Below are positions 1 through 7,988 of a stretch of DNA of 64,000 nt, in pieces. The position numbers were made by a program, and so were the translations under genes. This DNA comes from Ilyomonas sp965199845 (GTDB lineage: Bacteria; Bacteroidota; Bacteroidia; Chitinophagales; Chitinophagaceae). The notes under the pieces were generated by a model. It made no database searches. It was not told the DNA's origin and saw only the letters and a list, made by a program, of their open reading frames with translations. The stretch covers positions 1 to 64,000 of the forward strand of contig CBDATZ010000009.1 in the NCBI GenBank assembly GCA_965199845.1, given 5' to 3'. Position 1 is the stretch's first letter; each line of letters opens with the position of its first letter.

Positions 1-1018
1 GCATATATTTTCTTTTTGTTGTGAGTTTCAATCCTTCTTATGGTGGAAGTTACTTTGTAAGACAACTTACAATGGTCAGGCGACTTAGATACGTTTCGGT
101 TTCAATCCTTCTTATGGTGGAAGTTACTTTGTAAGGCGGTTCCATTTTTGCACAATGGAGCTACCCTGAAAAGTTTCAATCCTTCTTATGGTGGAAGTTA
201 CTTTGTAAGTTTGCATTATCGGAAAGCAAATTACCCAAATCTTTGTTTCAATCCTTCTTATGGTGGAAGTTACTTTGTAAGTTTGCGCCTCGATCATTGA
301 AACAATATACTCAATAGAGTTTCAATCCTTCTTATGGTGGAAGTTACTTTGTAAGTTGAACGTTTTAGACAGGTCAGGACTTTGCTTTATTCAGTTTCAA
401 TCCTTCTTATGGTGGAAGTTACTTTGTAAGTTTCTCGAAGACAGAGGAACCATTTACAGATTTAAGTTGTTTCAATCCTTCTTATGGTGGAAGTTACTTT
501 GTAAGCACCTGTAGCTTCGTTCCAGCTAAGTTGGTTTAGCTTGTTTCAATCCTTCTTATGGTGGAAGTTACTTTGTAAGTGTGATTTATTCTTATTGGGA
601 ATACATTCGCGTGGTAGTTTCAATCCTTCTTATGGTGGAAGTTACTTTGTAAGTACCGGATGCTTTGTTGTCTCCTAACATTATAGAAAGTTTCAATCCT
701 TCTTATGGTGGAAGTTACTTTGTAAGAGCACCAACGCCAACAGCTTCATCAAATTCAAAGAAGTTTCAATCCTTCTTATGGTGGAAGTTACTTTGTAAGC
801 AGCATTTTTCGGGAAGTGGACTGATACTTTAATCAGTTTCAATCCTTCTTATGGTGGAAGTTACTTTGTAAGTTCTTTTTCTCAAGCTGACTGGGTTGCA
901 TTTATGAAGTTTCAATCCTTCTTATGGTGGAAGTTACTTTGTAAGAAATCTACCATGTTGAAGCCAAAACTATTTGTGCTTGTTTCAATCCTTCTTATGG
1001 TGGAAGTTACTTTGTAAG
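1..1018 (-). CRISPR. Type I-B CRISPR array, 14 repeats, leader-proximal end
   Basis: Fourteen identical 37-nt direct repeats on the plus strand start with GTTTCAATCC and end with TTTGTAAG. They begin at 25, 99, 173, 245, 319, 394, 469, 543, 617, 690, 763, 836, 909 and 982. The 13 complete spacers are 35 to 38 nt; bases 1-24 are part of another spacer, so the array continues beyond the left edge. On the minus strand each repeat ends in ATTGAAAC, the 8-nt 5' handle typical of type I-B crRNAs. The array is therefore probably transcribed leftwards, in the same direction as the cas genes, with the newest spacers at the right end. The absence of any repeat variation suggests a recently active or young array. 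Confidence 0.99.
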
Positions 1019-1213
1019 GCGTTTATCATACTAAGTAATTGGTTTTCATTAAACTCAATCCATTTATTCAACTCTTTAATTCTTGTTTTAAAATATGTCA
1101 AAGAGCTTAGAAACTGTGTTTTTCTTTCATTTTCCGTAAGCGCAAATATTTCTTTGTCAATTATTTGCATATCATTTTTGTTATGTTCAAAATAATTTGC
1201 TTGCCGGAAAGGC
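1019..1213 (-). promoter_or_regulatory. Putative CRISPR leader
   Basis: AT-rich 195-bp segment between the cas4 stop codon and the first repeat, on the side expected for the leader from the repeat orientation. On the minus strand it contains CTCTTTGACATATTTT, a promoter-like stretch about 75 bp from the first repeat. A 61-codon open frame (985-1170, minus) crosses it and runs into the first repeat; I regard this as chance. The leader function is inferred from position only. Confidence 0.6.
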
Positions 1214-1786
1214 TCATTTTACGCAAATATTCCGGTACGTGCAATCTACGCAACGCTGCTTGTATTTGGTAGCTTTTGGAAACAAATTCTGCTCTATTAT
1301 TCGTCCTATTTCTTGTGCACATGCCTTTACCAATTGCTTGTCTGAAGGCAGGATAGGAACTTCTACCAGTTTATTATTACTTCTGGTATAAACTAAAAAG
1401 CCTTTATTAACCAGGCAGCCAAAATTTTCCTCTATCAGCCAGGCATAGCAAAATAGTTGGGTTTTATATGTTTCGTATATCTTTTCATCATACAGGGCAA
1501 ACTTATAGTCTAAGGGTGCCATTGTACCATCTTCCAATTTCAATATTTCATCTATTTTCCCTCTTAGCAGTTCATTGGTAATATACTGGTCGTTATATTT
1601 TTCAACAGCGCCAATGCGCCTTCTTAAGTAGCCTTTATTCTGTTCCAGTTTTTCGTTGTGAATATCGCGTCCGCGGTTTACCTTATATTTTCGCTCTTCG
1701 TATTGCGGTATAGCCAGTACGTACTCAAAATAAGTAAAGCGCGGGCAGTATAAATACTCAATAATATGCGATGGTGTGAGTGTCAT
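1214..1786 (-). CDS. cas4: CRISPR-associated exonuclease Cas4
   Basis: Cas4 is an Fe-S-containing RecB-like nuclease that processes prespacers and selects PAM-bearing fragments together with Cas1-Cas2. The 190-aa product has the expected cysteine set: C14 in the YCPR motif and C179, C182, C188 at the C-terminus. The nuclease residues are D79 (GKIDE) and D93/K95 (PLDYKF). Its start overlaps the cas2 stop by 4 nt, which indicates translational coupling. It is the last cas gene before the leader. The order cas1-cas2-cas4 differs from the more usual cas4-cas1-cas2. Confidence 0.95.
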   Translation of the reverse strand: MTLTPSHIIEYLYCPRFTYFEYVLAIPQYEERKYKVNRGRDIHNEKLEQNKGYLRRRIGAVEKYNDQYITNELLRGKIDEILKLEDGTMAPLDYKFALYDEKIYETYKTQLFCYAWLIEENFGCLVNKGFLVYTRSNNKLVEVPILPSDKQLVKACAQEIGRIIEQNLFPKATKYKQRCVDCTYRNICVK

Positions 1787-2082
1787 AAAAAGAGTGCTTT
1801 TACTTCATCGGTTACCAGCTTCTTGTCAAAAGCCCTGCCCAGCAAGGCAGTTGCCTGCAGCTCGTTTTTTGACATCGGAAACATATACACTGAGTCTTTA
1901 TCTTTATCTATTAAATCTCCAATTTGCAACTCCAGCGTGTCTTTTATATTCGCATCAAGCATGCCCAAAAACACCGAAAACTGCACACGATATAAGCCTG
2001 CCTGCTTACACAATTTTGCCACTTTAGTGCGCACTTTATCGTCTTCTATATCATAGAGTACCCGTACAATCATCATGACCAT
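1783..2082 (-). CDS. cas2: CRISPR-associated endoribonuclease Cas2
   Basis: A 99-aa protein with the ferredoxin-like fold signature of Cas2: a first beta strand (MIVRVLYDIEDDK) carrying the conserved Asp, then a helix (VRTKVAKLCKQAGL) and the RVQFSVFLG strand. In the family it is the structural dimer that joins two Cas1 dimers into the spacer integrase. It lies 2 nt after cas1 and overlaps cas4 by 4 nt, so the adaptation genes form one transcript. Length is normal. Confidence 0.97.
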   Translation of the reverse strand: MVMMIVRVLYDIEDDKVRTKVAKLCKQAGLYRVQFSVFLGMLDANIKDTLELQIGDLIDKDKDSVYMFPMSKNELQATALLGRAFDKKLVTDEVKALFL

Positions 2083-2084
2083 TT

Positions 2085-3095
2085 TTAAAGTGGCGTAATA
2101 GTATCTTCTTTCAATAAGCCATTAGCAAAGCCGTGTGCGTCCTGCTGCATGGCGTTTGCCCTCGTTTGGTTGCGTCCTTTGTAGCGGATAGTTTCACTTT
2201 CCATATAGCTATTCAATGCCATTACCAGCAGTTCCTTGCCTACTTTATACAGCGTTATACCGTTAGTAATCTCATCTGTATGTGCTTTGTTTACTTTTTT
2301 ACCCGAAAACAACCGGAAAACTGCAGTTTCCACAAAAATCCGATAAGGCTCTATAAAATCAAACACCATACTTTTTTGATTATAATCATCCCGGTGCAGA
2401 AATCCTACATAAGGATCAAGACCTGCAATCATCAAACACTTCTCTACCCGTGTGTATAAAATACCGAATCCATAATTCAGAAAGGCGTTATAAGCATCTT
2501 TTGCAGGGCGCATGCTTCTTCCATTAAACTGGTACATCTCCGGCAGCACATAGCTCATCGTTTCAAAGTAAAGTCGTCCTGCCGTTCCTTCCGACCCGCG
2601 TACGGTATCGGCAATCATTTCTATTTTGTCACTATTCAGTAAGTTTAGCGAAACGGATAAGGCTTCTATTTTATTAATTTTATCATTCAGGTAATCGGCT
2701 ATTTGCGGGCGGTGCTTTTTTAGGTCCTTGATAAATTCAAGCTGATTGAACATTTTTTCTCCAATCCACTTTTTGGTAAAAGTGACTGCTTCTTTGCCTA
2801 AACTGGCTTCCAACTGGCGCTTTCTTATTTTAGTAGTGCTGCCTAATTTGCTATGCCAGATGCGTCCCATCGGGTGTCCGTCGCTGTGCGTAAAAATAAT
2901 ATCAATGTTGTTCATCAAGGCAAGTCTTACCGCATCTGTGCTGAGTGCGGCAGAAGTGGACATGATAATAGAACTGATTTTATGTACAGCAATATGTTTT
3001 TTCTCCGGTTCTGCATCTTTTACAGGCACGCGTATTTCAAACATATCGTCTTTTACATGCAGGTAAGTACCGTAAGTGTTTAAATAAATTTGCAT
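2085..3095 (-). CDS. cas1: CRISPR-associated endonuclease/integrase Cas1
   Basis: A 336-aa Cas1 of the type I-B kind. Cas1 is the metal-dependent integrase that inserts new spacers at the leader-repeat junction. The expected metal ligands are visible: E169 in GSEGTAGRLYF, H234 in GFLHRDD and an acidic residue in FDFIEP (D246/E249). The gene starts only 4 nt after the DUF1016 nuclease stop codon and runs directly into cas2. It appears intact, so spacer acquisition may be possible even though interference is probably broken. Confidence 0.97.
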   Translation of the reverse strand: MQIYLNTYGTYLHVKDDMFEIRVPVKDAEPEKKHIAVHKISSIIMSTSAALSTDAVRLALMNNIDIIFTHSDGHPMGRIWHSKLGSTTKIRKRQLEASLGKEAVTFTKKWIGEKMFNQLEFIKDLKKHRPQIADYLNDKINKIEALSVSLNLLNSDKIEMIADTVRGSEGTAGRLYFETMSYVLPEMYQFNGRSMRPAKDAYNAFLNYGFGILYTRVEKCLMIAGLDPYVGFLHRDDYNQKSMVFDFIEPYRIFVETAVFRLFSGKKVNKAHTDEITNGITLYKVGKELLVMALNSYMESETIRYKGRNQTRANAMQQDAHGFANGLLKEDTITPL

Positions 3096-3099
3096 AGGC

Positions 3100-4194
3100 T
3101 TACATTTTTTGCAGTTCGTTCTTTACAAATTCAGACAATTGGTTTTTTGTAGGAAGTTGTAATTGATATTTCGAAACAAAAAGCTTGTTGTCTATGCCTG
3201 TTGTTGCATACTCTACCATTGCATTATTTTTATCCGTCACCAACAGAATACCTACCGGCGGGTTGTCATCTGGTTGCATCACTTCTTTTTTAAAGTAATT
3301 GAGGTACATATTCAACTGACCTACATTCAAATGATTAAAGGGCTCCACTTTAAGCTCTATCAGTACATGGCATTTGAGTATCCGGTGATAAAACACAATA
3401 TCAACAAAAAAGTATTCTTCTCCTATCACAATTCTCTTCTGCCTTGCTTCAAAACAAAATCCGTTGCCCAGTTCCAGTATAAATTCCTGTAAATGGTTCA
3501 GCAATGCCTGCTCTAAATCAGTCTCCTCAATAATTGTTTTGTCTGTAATACTCAAAAATTCAAAAATGTGATGGTCTTTCAGTAACTCTTTCGGATGAGC
3601 AGGTAACAATTTATTCTGAACATAAGCTGCCATTTTCTGGGGGTCTTTAGATAAACCTGTACGGTCATAATATAACGAACTTATCTGGCGCTTTAATTCT
3701 CTTACCGACCAGGAACCTTTGATACATTCTACTTCATAAAAAGTACGCTTTAGCACATCTTCAATCGGCAGTAGTTCGGTGAGGTGTGTAAAAGATAAAT
3801 GAGTAATTAGTTTTTGAACCGGCACAGCTAAATGTATTCCCTGCTGGTCTGTACTCAATTCGTCAGTCAGTGACTGACGAATTGTAAAAGGAAAAATATT
3901 AGAGGATAAACTACTGGTAATGAATGTTCCAATCTGAGGATAAACTGCATACAACTGCCGGCATAGTTTAAGTGAAGTTTCGGAAATACCTTTGATAGCT
4001 ACTTTATCGGCAAGAGAAGCTAATAATCTGGTTCCGTAAGCGGCTCTGTCTTCTCCTCCCTGTTCATACTCTACTATATAATAACCTATCAGCCAGTTAC
4101 GCAAAGTCAGGTTTTTATTGATCGCTTTAACCGACTCTGAGTAAAAGACATCGTGCGTTTGCCGGATGGTATTTGCTAAACTTAGGAAATTCAT
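3100..4194 (-). CDS. DUF1016/YhcG-type PD-(D/E)XK nuclease inside the cas operon
   Basis: A 364-aa protein of the DUF1016 (YhcG) family. The N-terminal helical domain (about residues 1-180) has the family motif KRTFYEVECIKGSWSVRELK. The C-terminal PD-(D/E)XK domain has D265 (FVDIVFYH), E280-x-K282 (ELK) and Q293, so the nuclease site looks intact. Family members are usually found alone or near restriction-modification genes, and their targets are poorly defined. Here the gene is packed into the cas operon, 33 nt after cas6 and 4 nt before cas1, on the same strand. It could be a late arrival in the operon or a partner in adaptation or defence; the sequence does not decide. Residues 104-113 are encoded by a perfect 29-bp palindrome. 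Confidence 0.9.
   Translation of the reverse strand: MNFLSLANTIRQTHDVFYSESVKAINKNLTLRNWLIGYYIVEYEQGGEDRAAYGTRLLASLADKVAIKGISETSLKLCRQLYAVYPQIGTFITSSLSSNIFPFTIRQSLTDELSTDQQGIHLAVPVQKLITHLSFTHLTELLPIEDVLKRTFYEVECIKGSWSVRELKRQISSLYYDRTGLSKDPQKMAAYVQNKLLPAHPKELLKDHHIFEFLSITDKTIIEETDLEQALLNHLQEFILELGNGFCFEARQKRIVIGEEYFFVDIVFYHRILKCHVLIELKVEPFNHLNVGQLNMYLNYFKKEVMQPDDNPPVGILLVTDKNNAMVEYATTGIDNKLFVSKYQLQLPTKNQLSEFVKNELQKM
3856..3884. repeat. Perfect 29-bp palindrome inside the DUF1016 gene
   Basis: The 14-nt arm CAATTCGTCAGTCA is followed by one G and then the exact reverse complement of the arm. It codes for TIRQSLTDEL in the linker between the two conserved parts of the DUF1016 protein. In RNA it could form a very stable hairpin between the cas6 and cas1 cistrons; in DNA it could bind a dimeric protein. 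Function unknown. Confidence 0.85.
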
Positions 4195-4227
4195 TTGATA
4201 ATATGTGTGCTTATTTCAAACTCAAAA

Positions 4228-4899
4228 TTAGCTTTCCTGTAGCCGGATAGTTCCAAAGCCTCTGGATACCGACTTGCCTATACCAATGAAGGAAGGCAGC
4301 AAAGCATTGGTAACAAATGTAGCTTCGAAAGCCAGCATGATGTTATTCTTAAAGCGGGTTTCTTTTTGAGCTGCTATCTGCAGGTTAGCCATTACTTTGC
4401 CTTCAGCCCTATAGTCCATTGCTTTATAAAAGGAGAGTATATTACCCACCAAAACAGCCTTTAAGTGATGGCTTTGCTGCAGTTCATCTTCCTTCAGATA
4501 GGCTGTATAGTTTTGCTGGTTTAGTGCCATCCACAGCGTTTCAAATTGGTAATGGTGCAGGTCGTCTGATAAGCCAATGGTTACTTGCCTGCTTTCAATA
4601 TTTTTTTGCAATACCGGGTAGCTGTGCCCGTCTATATCTATGCTCTTTATTTGTAAAAAAAGCTGTATCAGTAGTTCTGCTCCTTCATTCAAGCCTACCA
4701 AGGTTGGGACGCCCTGCAATACTTTATACTGCACCATCGGGTATTGATACAACTGCTCGCCACTTTCCAAATGGTTATGCAGCAAAGGCGATTGTTCTTT
4801 GAACAAATTGCCGAAATAGCCCCGCAACTTATGGCTATCTCTAATAGCGAGTTGTATTTCGGGAAAGCGGATGATGGTTTGGTGAATGGTGTGGGGCAT
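4228..4899 (-). CDS. cas6: CRISPR repeat endoribonuclease Cas6
   Basis: A 223-aa Cas6 of the type found in Bacteroidota I-B loci. It begins with a strand of the form QTIIRFPEIQLAIRDSHKLRGYFGNLF and ends with the glycine-rich loop GIGKSVSRGFGTI that marks the RAMP fold. Cas6 cuts the CRISPR transcript inside each repeat, leaving the 8-nt 5' handle seen at the repeat end. The gene starts 1 nt after the cas3 stop codon and is followed by the DUF1016 nuclease gene. Its place downstream of cas3, rather than at the head of the operon, is unusual. Confidence 0.9.
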   Translation of the reverse strand: MPHTIHQTIIRFPEIQLAIRDSHKLRGYFGNLFKEQSPLLHNHLESGEQLYQYPMVQYKVLQGVPTLVGLNEGAELLIQLFLQIKSIDIDGHSYPVLQKNIESRQVTIGLSDDLHHYQFETLWMALNQQNYTAYLKEDELQQSHHLKAVLVGNILSFYKAMDYRAEGKVMANLQIAAQKETRFKNNIMLAFEATFVTNALLPSFIGIGKSVSRGFGTIRLQES

Positions 4900-4900
4900 A

Positions 4901-7393
4901 TTACAAAAACATATAATTTACTTCGTTAGAATTTAATTTAAATCCGGCATTTAAATCATAATAAAATTGCCAATCATTTTCGTAAATGATATAGTTATCT
5001 TTCTTTGAAGGATCAACTTGGTATTTGTTTTTAGGGAAACGGGTAACATACTGTAATAGTTTTGGTTTTAATTTTTTCATTTCTTGCTTCCGCTTGAAGA
5101 AATCATCAATTTTATTCAAATTACAATATAGCCTCCACAACTTTTTAGCTTCTCTGTTGTAAGGAATGTACACGTTGAAATAATAACTTTCATCCTCAAT
5201 AAGTCTGAATTCTTTTTGAATGGTTTCCAATTCCAAATGATAGATTGCTTTAATTAAAGTTTCAGACGAATTACTGCCATTCGAAATACTTTCCCAAACA
5301 CCTTTGAAATAAGAGCGGCTTAGGGTATAAATTTCCTTTTCTTGGATATAATCTGGTAACTTCTTAAAAATGTTAAGTGTAATGTTTATTAAAGTGCTAT
5401 CGTATATTCTGCTATGCTTTCCGGTATTAAATAGTATTACTACTCCTTGACCTTTCTCTCCATTTCTATTGCAACGACCTGCCGACTGATTAATACTATC
5501 AAGCGGAGCAAAATCACGATACACCATATCTAAATCAATGTCAACACCAGCTTCTACTACTTGTGTGGAAACAACAACTTGCCGTTTATTATATTTAATG
5601 TTCCTTTTAATTAATTGAATAAGCTGTTTTCTGCGTTTAGGCAAGATTGATCCTGATAAGTACAATATTTGTAAATCAGCTCCATATAACTCACAAAATT
5701 TATTATAAACAGTTTGAGCCTGAGCTATTGTATTGAAAATAAATAAAAACGATTTGTCATGATTCTGTTCAACGTCGTCGCAAAACACAGGTAATAGTTC
5801 TGTTTCTAAATCCTGTGGCTGATAGTTATTTTGTTTTAAGATTGCCTGATCAATAATGATTCGTACTAATTTCTCAAAATAATACTTTGTTCTTTCCCCG
5901 GTGACATCGGTGAGTTCAATAATTTTAGTGTTTGAAAATAATATGGGTTGGGTTGCTGTTACAAAAACAAATTTGGTATTGAAATATGCTGCCATTTTAG
6001 TAAAGACTAATTCAATTGCTTCGTAGTACTTCGGCGGGATGTTTTGCACTTCGTCCAAAATAATAATCGCATTAGTCATGTTATGAAACTTTCTTAATGC
6101 TCTGTTTTGATTAGTAAAAATGCTCTCCAGAAACTGTACAAATGTTGTAACAATAAAATCCTGTTCCCAACCTTCCGTTAAATATTCTGCTTCACTTATT
6201 TCAATTTCATTATTGTTGTAGGATTCTTTGTAAGTAGAAAGGTGGTGATGCTTGGCAATCATATCAGTGCTAAATCCATTTCCAAGCATTTCTATTATAT
6301 CAGTAATGATAGCTGAATTCTGGTCAATGATAGAAGTAAATGGTAAACAATAAATAATTCTGGGTTTTTTCCCCTGTGATGATGTTACAAATTCGTTCTG
6401 CAAAATAATAGCAGCGTTATAAGCAGAAAAGGTTTTGCCCATTCCTGTAGGAAGTGTTATAGAAAAAAAATTATTAGAAGCATATTTGTTTGCATTCAAT
6501 GCAATTTCTTGGTAGGCATCTTCTCTATCAACATCAATAGCTTTTTTTCCTTTTTTTAATGTTTTATTTTTATAAGAATCAATCATCCTTAAATCAAATA
6601 ATTGGTTTTCCTTAATAATTGTCCACCTATTTTCCCTCTTTTTTAGCATCATATCACCTTTATCAGCAGATAGGAGAAGAGAGAATAAATAGTGTTGAAG
6701 AAAGAAGTATCGGGGATCATTTTCTTGCTCTAGTTTGATTTTAGTTTTATTGATTTGTCTGGCACTGATAAATTTTGATTTTATGTGTTCCCAGTTCGTA
6801 ATATCAATTTTAATATTTTGGGTGAACAAAATGTTCTGATATAGTTCAAATGAAACTTTATTCAATTGAGTCTCTAATTCTTTAATACTATCATCATCCA
6901 AAAGTATTTGAGCATTGTTATTAGAATCTTCAATGAAGTTTGTTAAGTAGCCATGATGCCTGCGAATGACTTTCAATAAAATGTATTCGATAATCTTATT
7001 ATCATTGTGGTAAGCATTAAAAACGAAGTATGCCCCTAATCTAGCATGGTTAGATAGGCTCGGATTCTTATACAACTCTTCGTGAATTTGAGCATTTTTG
7101 TTTTTCTTAAAATAGTTTAAATAAGTCTCATGTTTTTGAATGAAATCTTTCTGATTCTCCTCGAATGTTGCTTCAATAATTTTATATTGAAAATAATCAG
7201 TTGCCTTTCCAAAATCATGAAAATAAACTAACAATTTACGTAGGTTTTCTATCTCACCTTTTTGAAAAAAGTTGTTAGATATAAACTTCATCTCCAACAA
7301 CTTTTTAGAAATATCATCGCAATAATCTAAATGCTCCTTCAATGTTCTGTCTGGGTGCGAAATCAGTTCAAAACAAGGATATGTTTGTTCCAT
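4901..7393 (-). CDS. cas3: CRISPR-associated helicase/nuclease Cas3 (HD domain fused)
   Basis: An 830-aa protein with an N-terminal HD nuclease and an SF2 helicase. HD residues include H59-D60 (YFHDFGK), H116 (SNHARLG) and H146-H147. Helicase motifs are the Walker A TGMGKT at about 316-321, the DEVQ box (ILDEVQNIPP), the VTATQP motif and the QSAGRCNRNG motif VI. In type I systems Cas3 is recruited by Cascade to unwind and degrade the target. Its start overlaps the end of cas5 by 26 nt. The frame is intact, but the upstream IS21 insertion in cas5 may be polar on its expression. Confidence 0.96.
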   Translation of the reverse strand: MEQTYPCFELISHPDRTLKEHLDYCDDISKKLLEMKFISNNFFQKGEIENLRKLLVYFHDFGKATDYFQYKIIEATFEENQKDFIQKHETYLNYFKKNKNAQIHEELYKNPSLSNHARLGAYFVFNAYHNDNKIIEYILLKVIRRHHGYLTNFIEDSNNNAQILLDDDSIKELETQLNKVSFELYQNILFTQNIKIDITNWEHIKSKFISARQINKTKIKLEQENDPRYFFLQHYLFSLLLSADKGDMMLKKRENRWTIIKENQLFDLRMIDSYKNKTLKKGKKAIDVDREDAYQEIALNANKYASNNFFSITLPTGMGKTFSAYNAAIILQNEFVTSSQGKKPRIIYCLPFTSIIDQNSAIITDIIEMLGNGFSTDMIAKHHHLSTYKESYNNNEIEISEAEYLTEGWEQDFIVTTFVQFLESIFTNQNRALRKFHNMTNAIIILDEVQNIPPKYYEAIELVFTKMAAYFNTKFVFVTATQPILFSNTKIIELTDVTGERTKYYFEKLVRIIIDQAILKQNNYQPQDLETELLPVFCDDVEQNHDKSFLFIFNTIAQAQTVYNKFCELYGADLQILYLSGSILPKRRKQLIQLIKRNIKYNKRQVVVSTQVVEAGVDIDLDMVYRDFAPLDSINQSAGRCNRNGEKGQGVVILFNTGKHSRIYDSTLINITLNIFKKLPDYIQEKEIYTLSRSYFKGVWESISNGSNSSETLIKAIYHLELETIQKEFRLIEDESYYFNVYIPYNREAKKLWRLYCNLNKIDDFFKRKQEMKKLKPKLLQYVTRFPKNKYQVDPSKKDNYIIYENDWQFYYDLNAGFKLNSNEVNYMFL

Positions 7394-7812
7394 CAGATAG
7401 TTGATAATATTGATTTAAGTAAGCTTCAATTGGTTTGGCTTTACGTTCTAATAAAATATCATCCCGCTCTGTCACATTTCGTTCAACATCCATTTCAATA
7501 GCATACATACTTTGTTCAATTATTTCTGTCTGCTTTACTTTTAAAACTTCTGTATTAAATTTTAAAAACTGTTTTTTAGGAATAACCGTTTGGATTGAAA
7601 CAGAACTTTCTTCTGCTTTTTTTAATGCTTCGAATTCACCTACAAATTCAAAATTTGAAATCAAACTCGCTAAACCCATTGTGGGAGTATAAACAGCATT
7701 TTTATCTTTCAGCCTTTCGTAAAGTTGTTCTTGGATATTTTCCTGCTGATGAAAAAAGAAAATGCGATACTTTGGCTGATTGGATATTTCGCTGATAATG
7801 ACCAATAGATAT
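7368..7812 (-). pseudogene. cas5: cas5 (Cas5b/Cas5h), 3' part cut off by IS21
   Basis: This is the C-terminal portion of Cas5, from YLLVIISEISNQPKYRIFF to the end (146 codons after the junction). Cas5 caps the 5' handle of the crRNA in Cascade. An open frame of 153 codons extends a few codons into the IS (TTG at 7829), but it lacks the N-terminal RAMP strand. Joined to the part at 10437-10769 after removal of 7813-10436 and one ATAT copy, it gives a continuous 257-aa protein of normal Cas5 length (...YQPVYLLVII...). As it stands, Cascade assembly should fail. Confidence 0.93.
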
Positions 7813-7830
7813 TTCGGGAATAGGGTCAAC

Positions 7831-7910
7831 GGTTCCGTGGTAAACTGACCAGTGGATTCCGGCGCAAATTGACCACTTCAATTACCGCGGATTCCGCGGC
7901 AAACTGACCA
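7831..7910. repeat. Left-end transposase-binding repeats of the IS21 element
   Basis: Three tandem copies resembling ATTCCGCGGCAAACTGACCA lie at about 7831-7851, 7855-7875 and 7890-7910. The right end carries inverted counterparts at about 10391-10436. Multiple terminal repeats of this kind are typical of IS21-family ends. Confidence 0.8.
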
Positions 7911-7988
7911 CCCTTTCAAAGTGATTGTGACCACTGTGTAAGCAACCTATTTTTAGTTGTCAGCTATAAGAAGCTGACACTACAAAGT

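Noticed and set aside
985..1170. 61-codon minus-strand frame in the leader
   Set aside because: It runs into the first CRISPR repeat and ends inside it; position fits a leader better than a gene.
7368..7829. Functional short Cas5 started from a TTG within the IS21 end
   Set aside because: It would lack the entire N-terminal RAMP region, so function is very unlikely.
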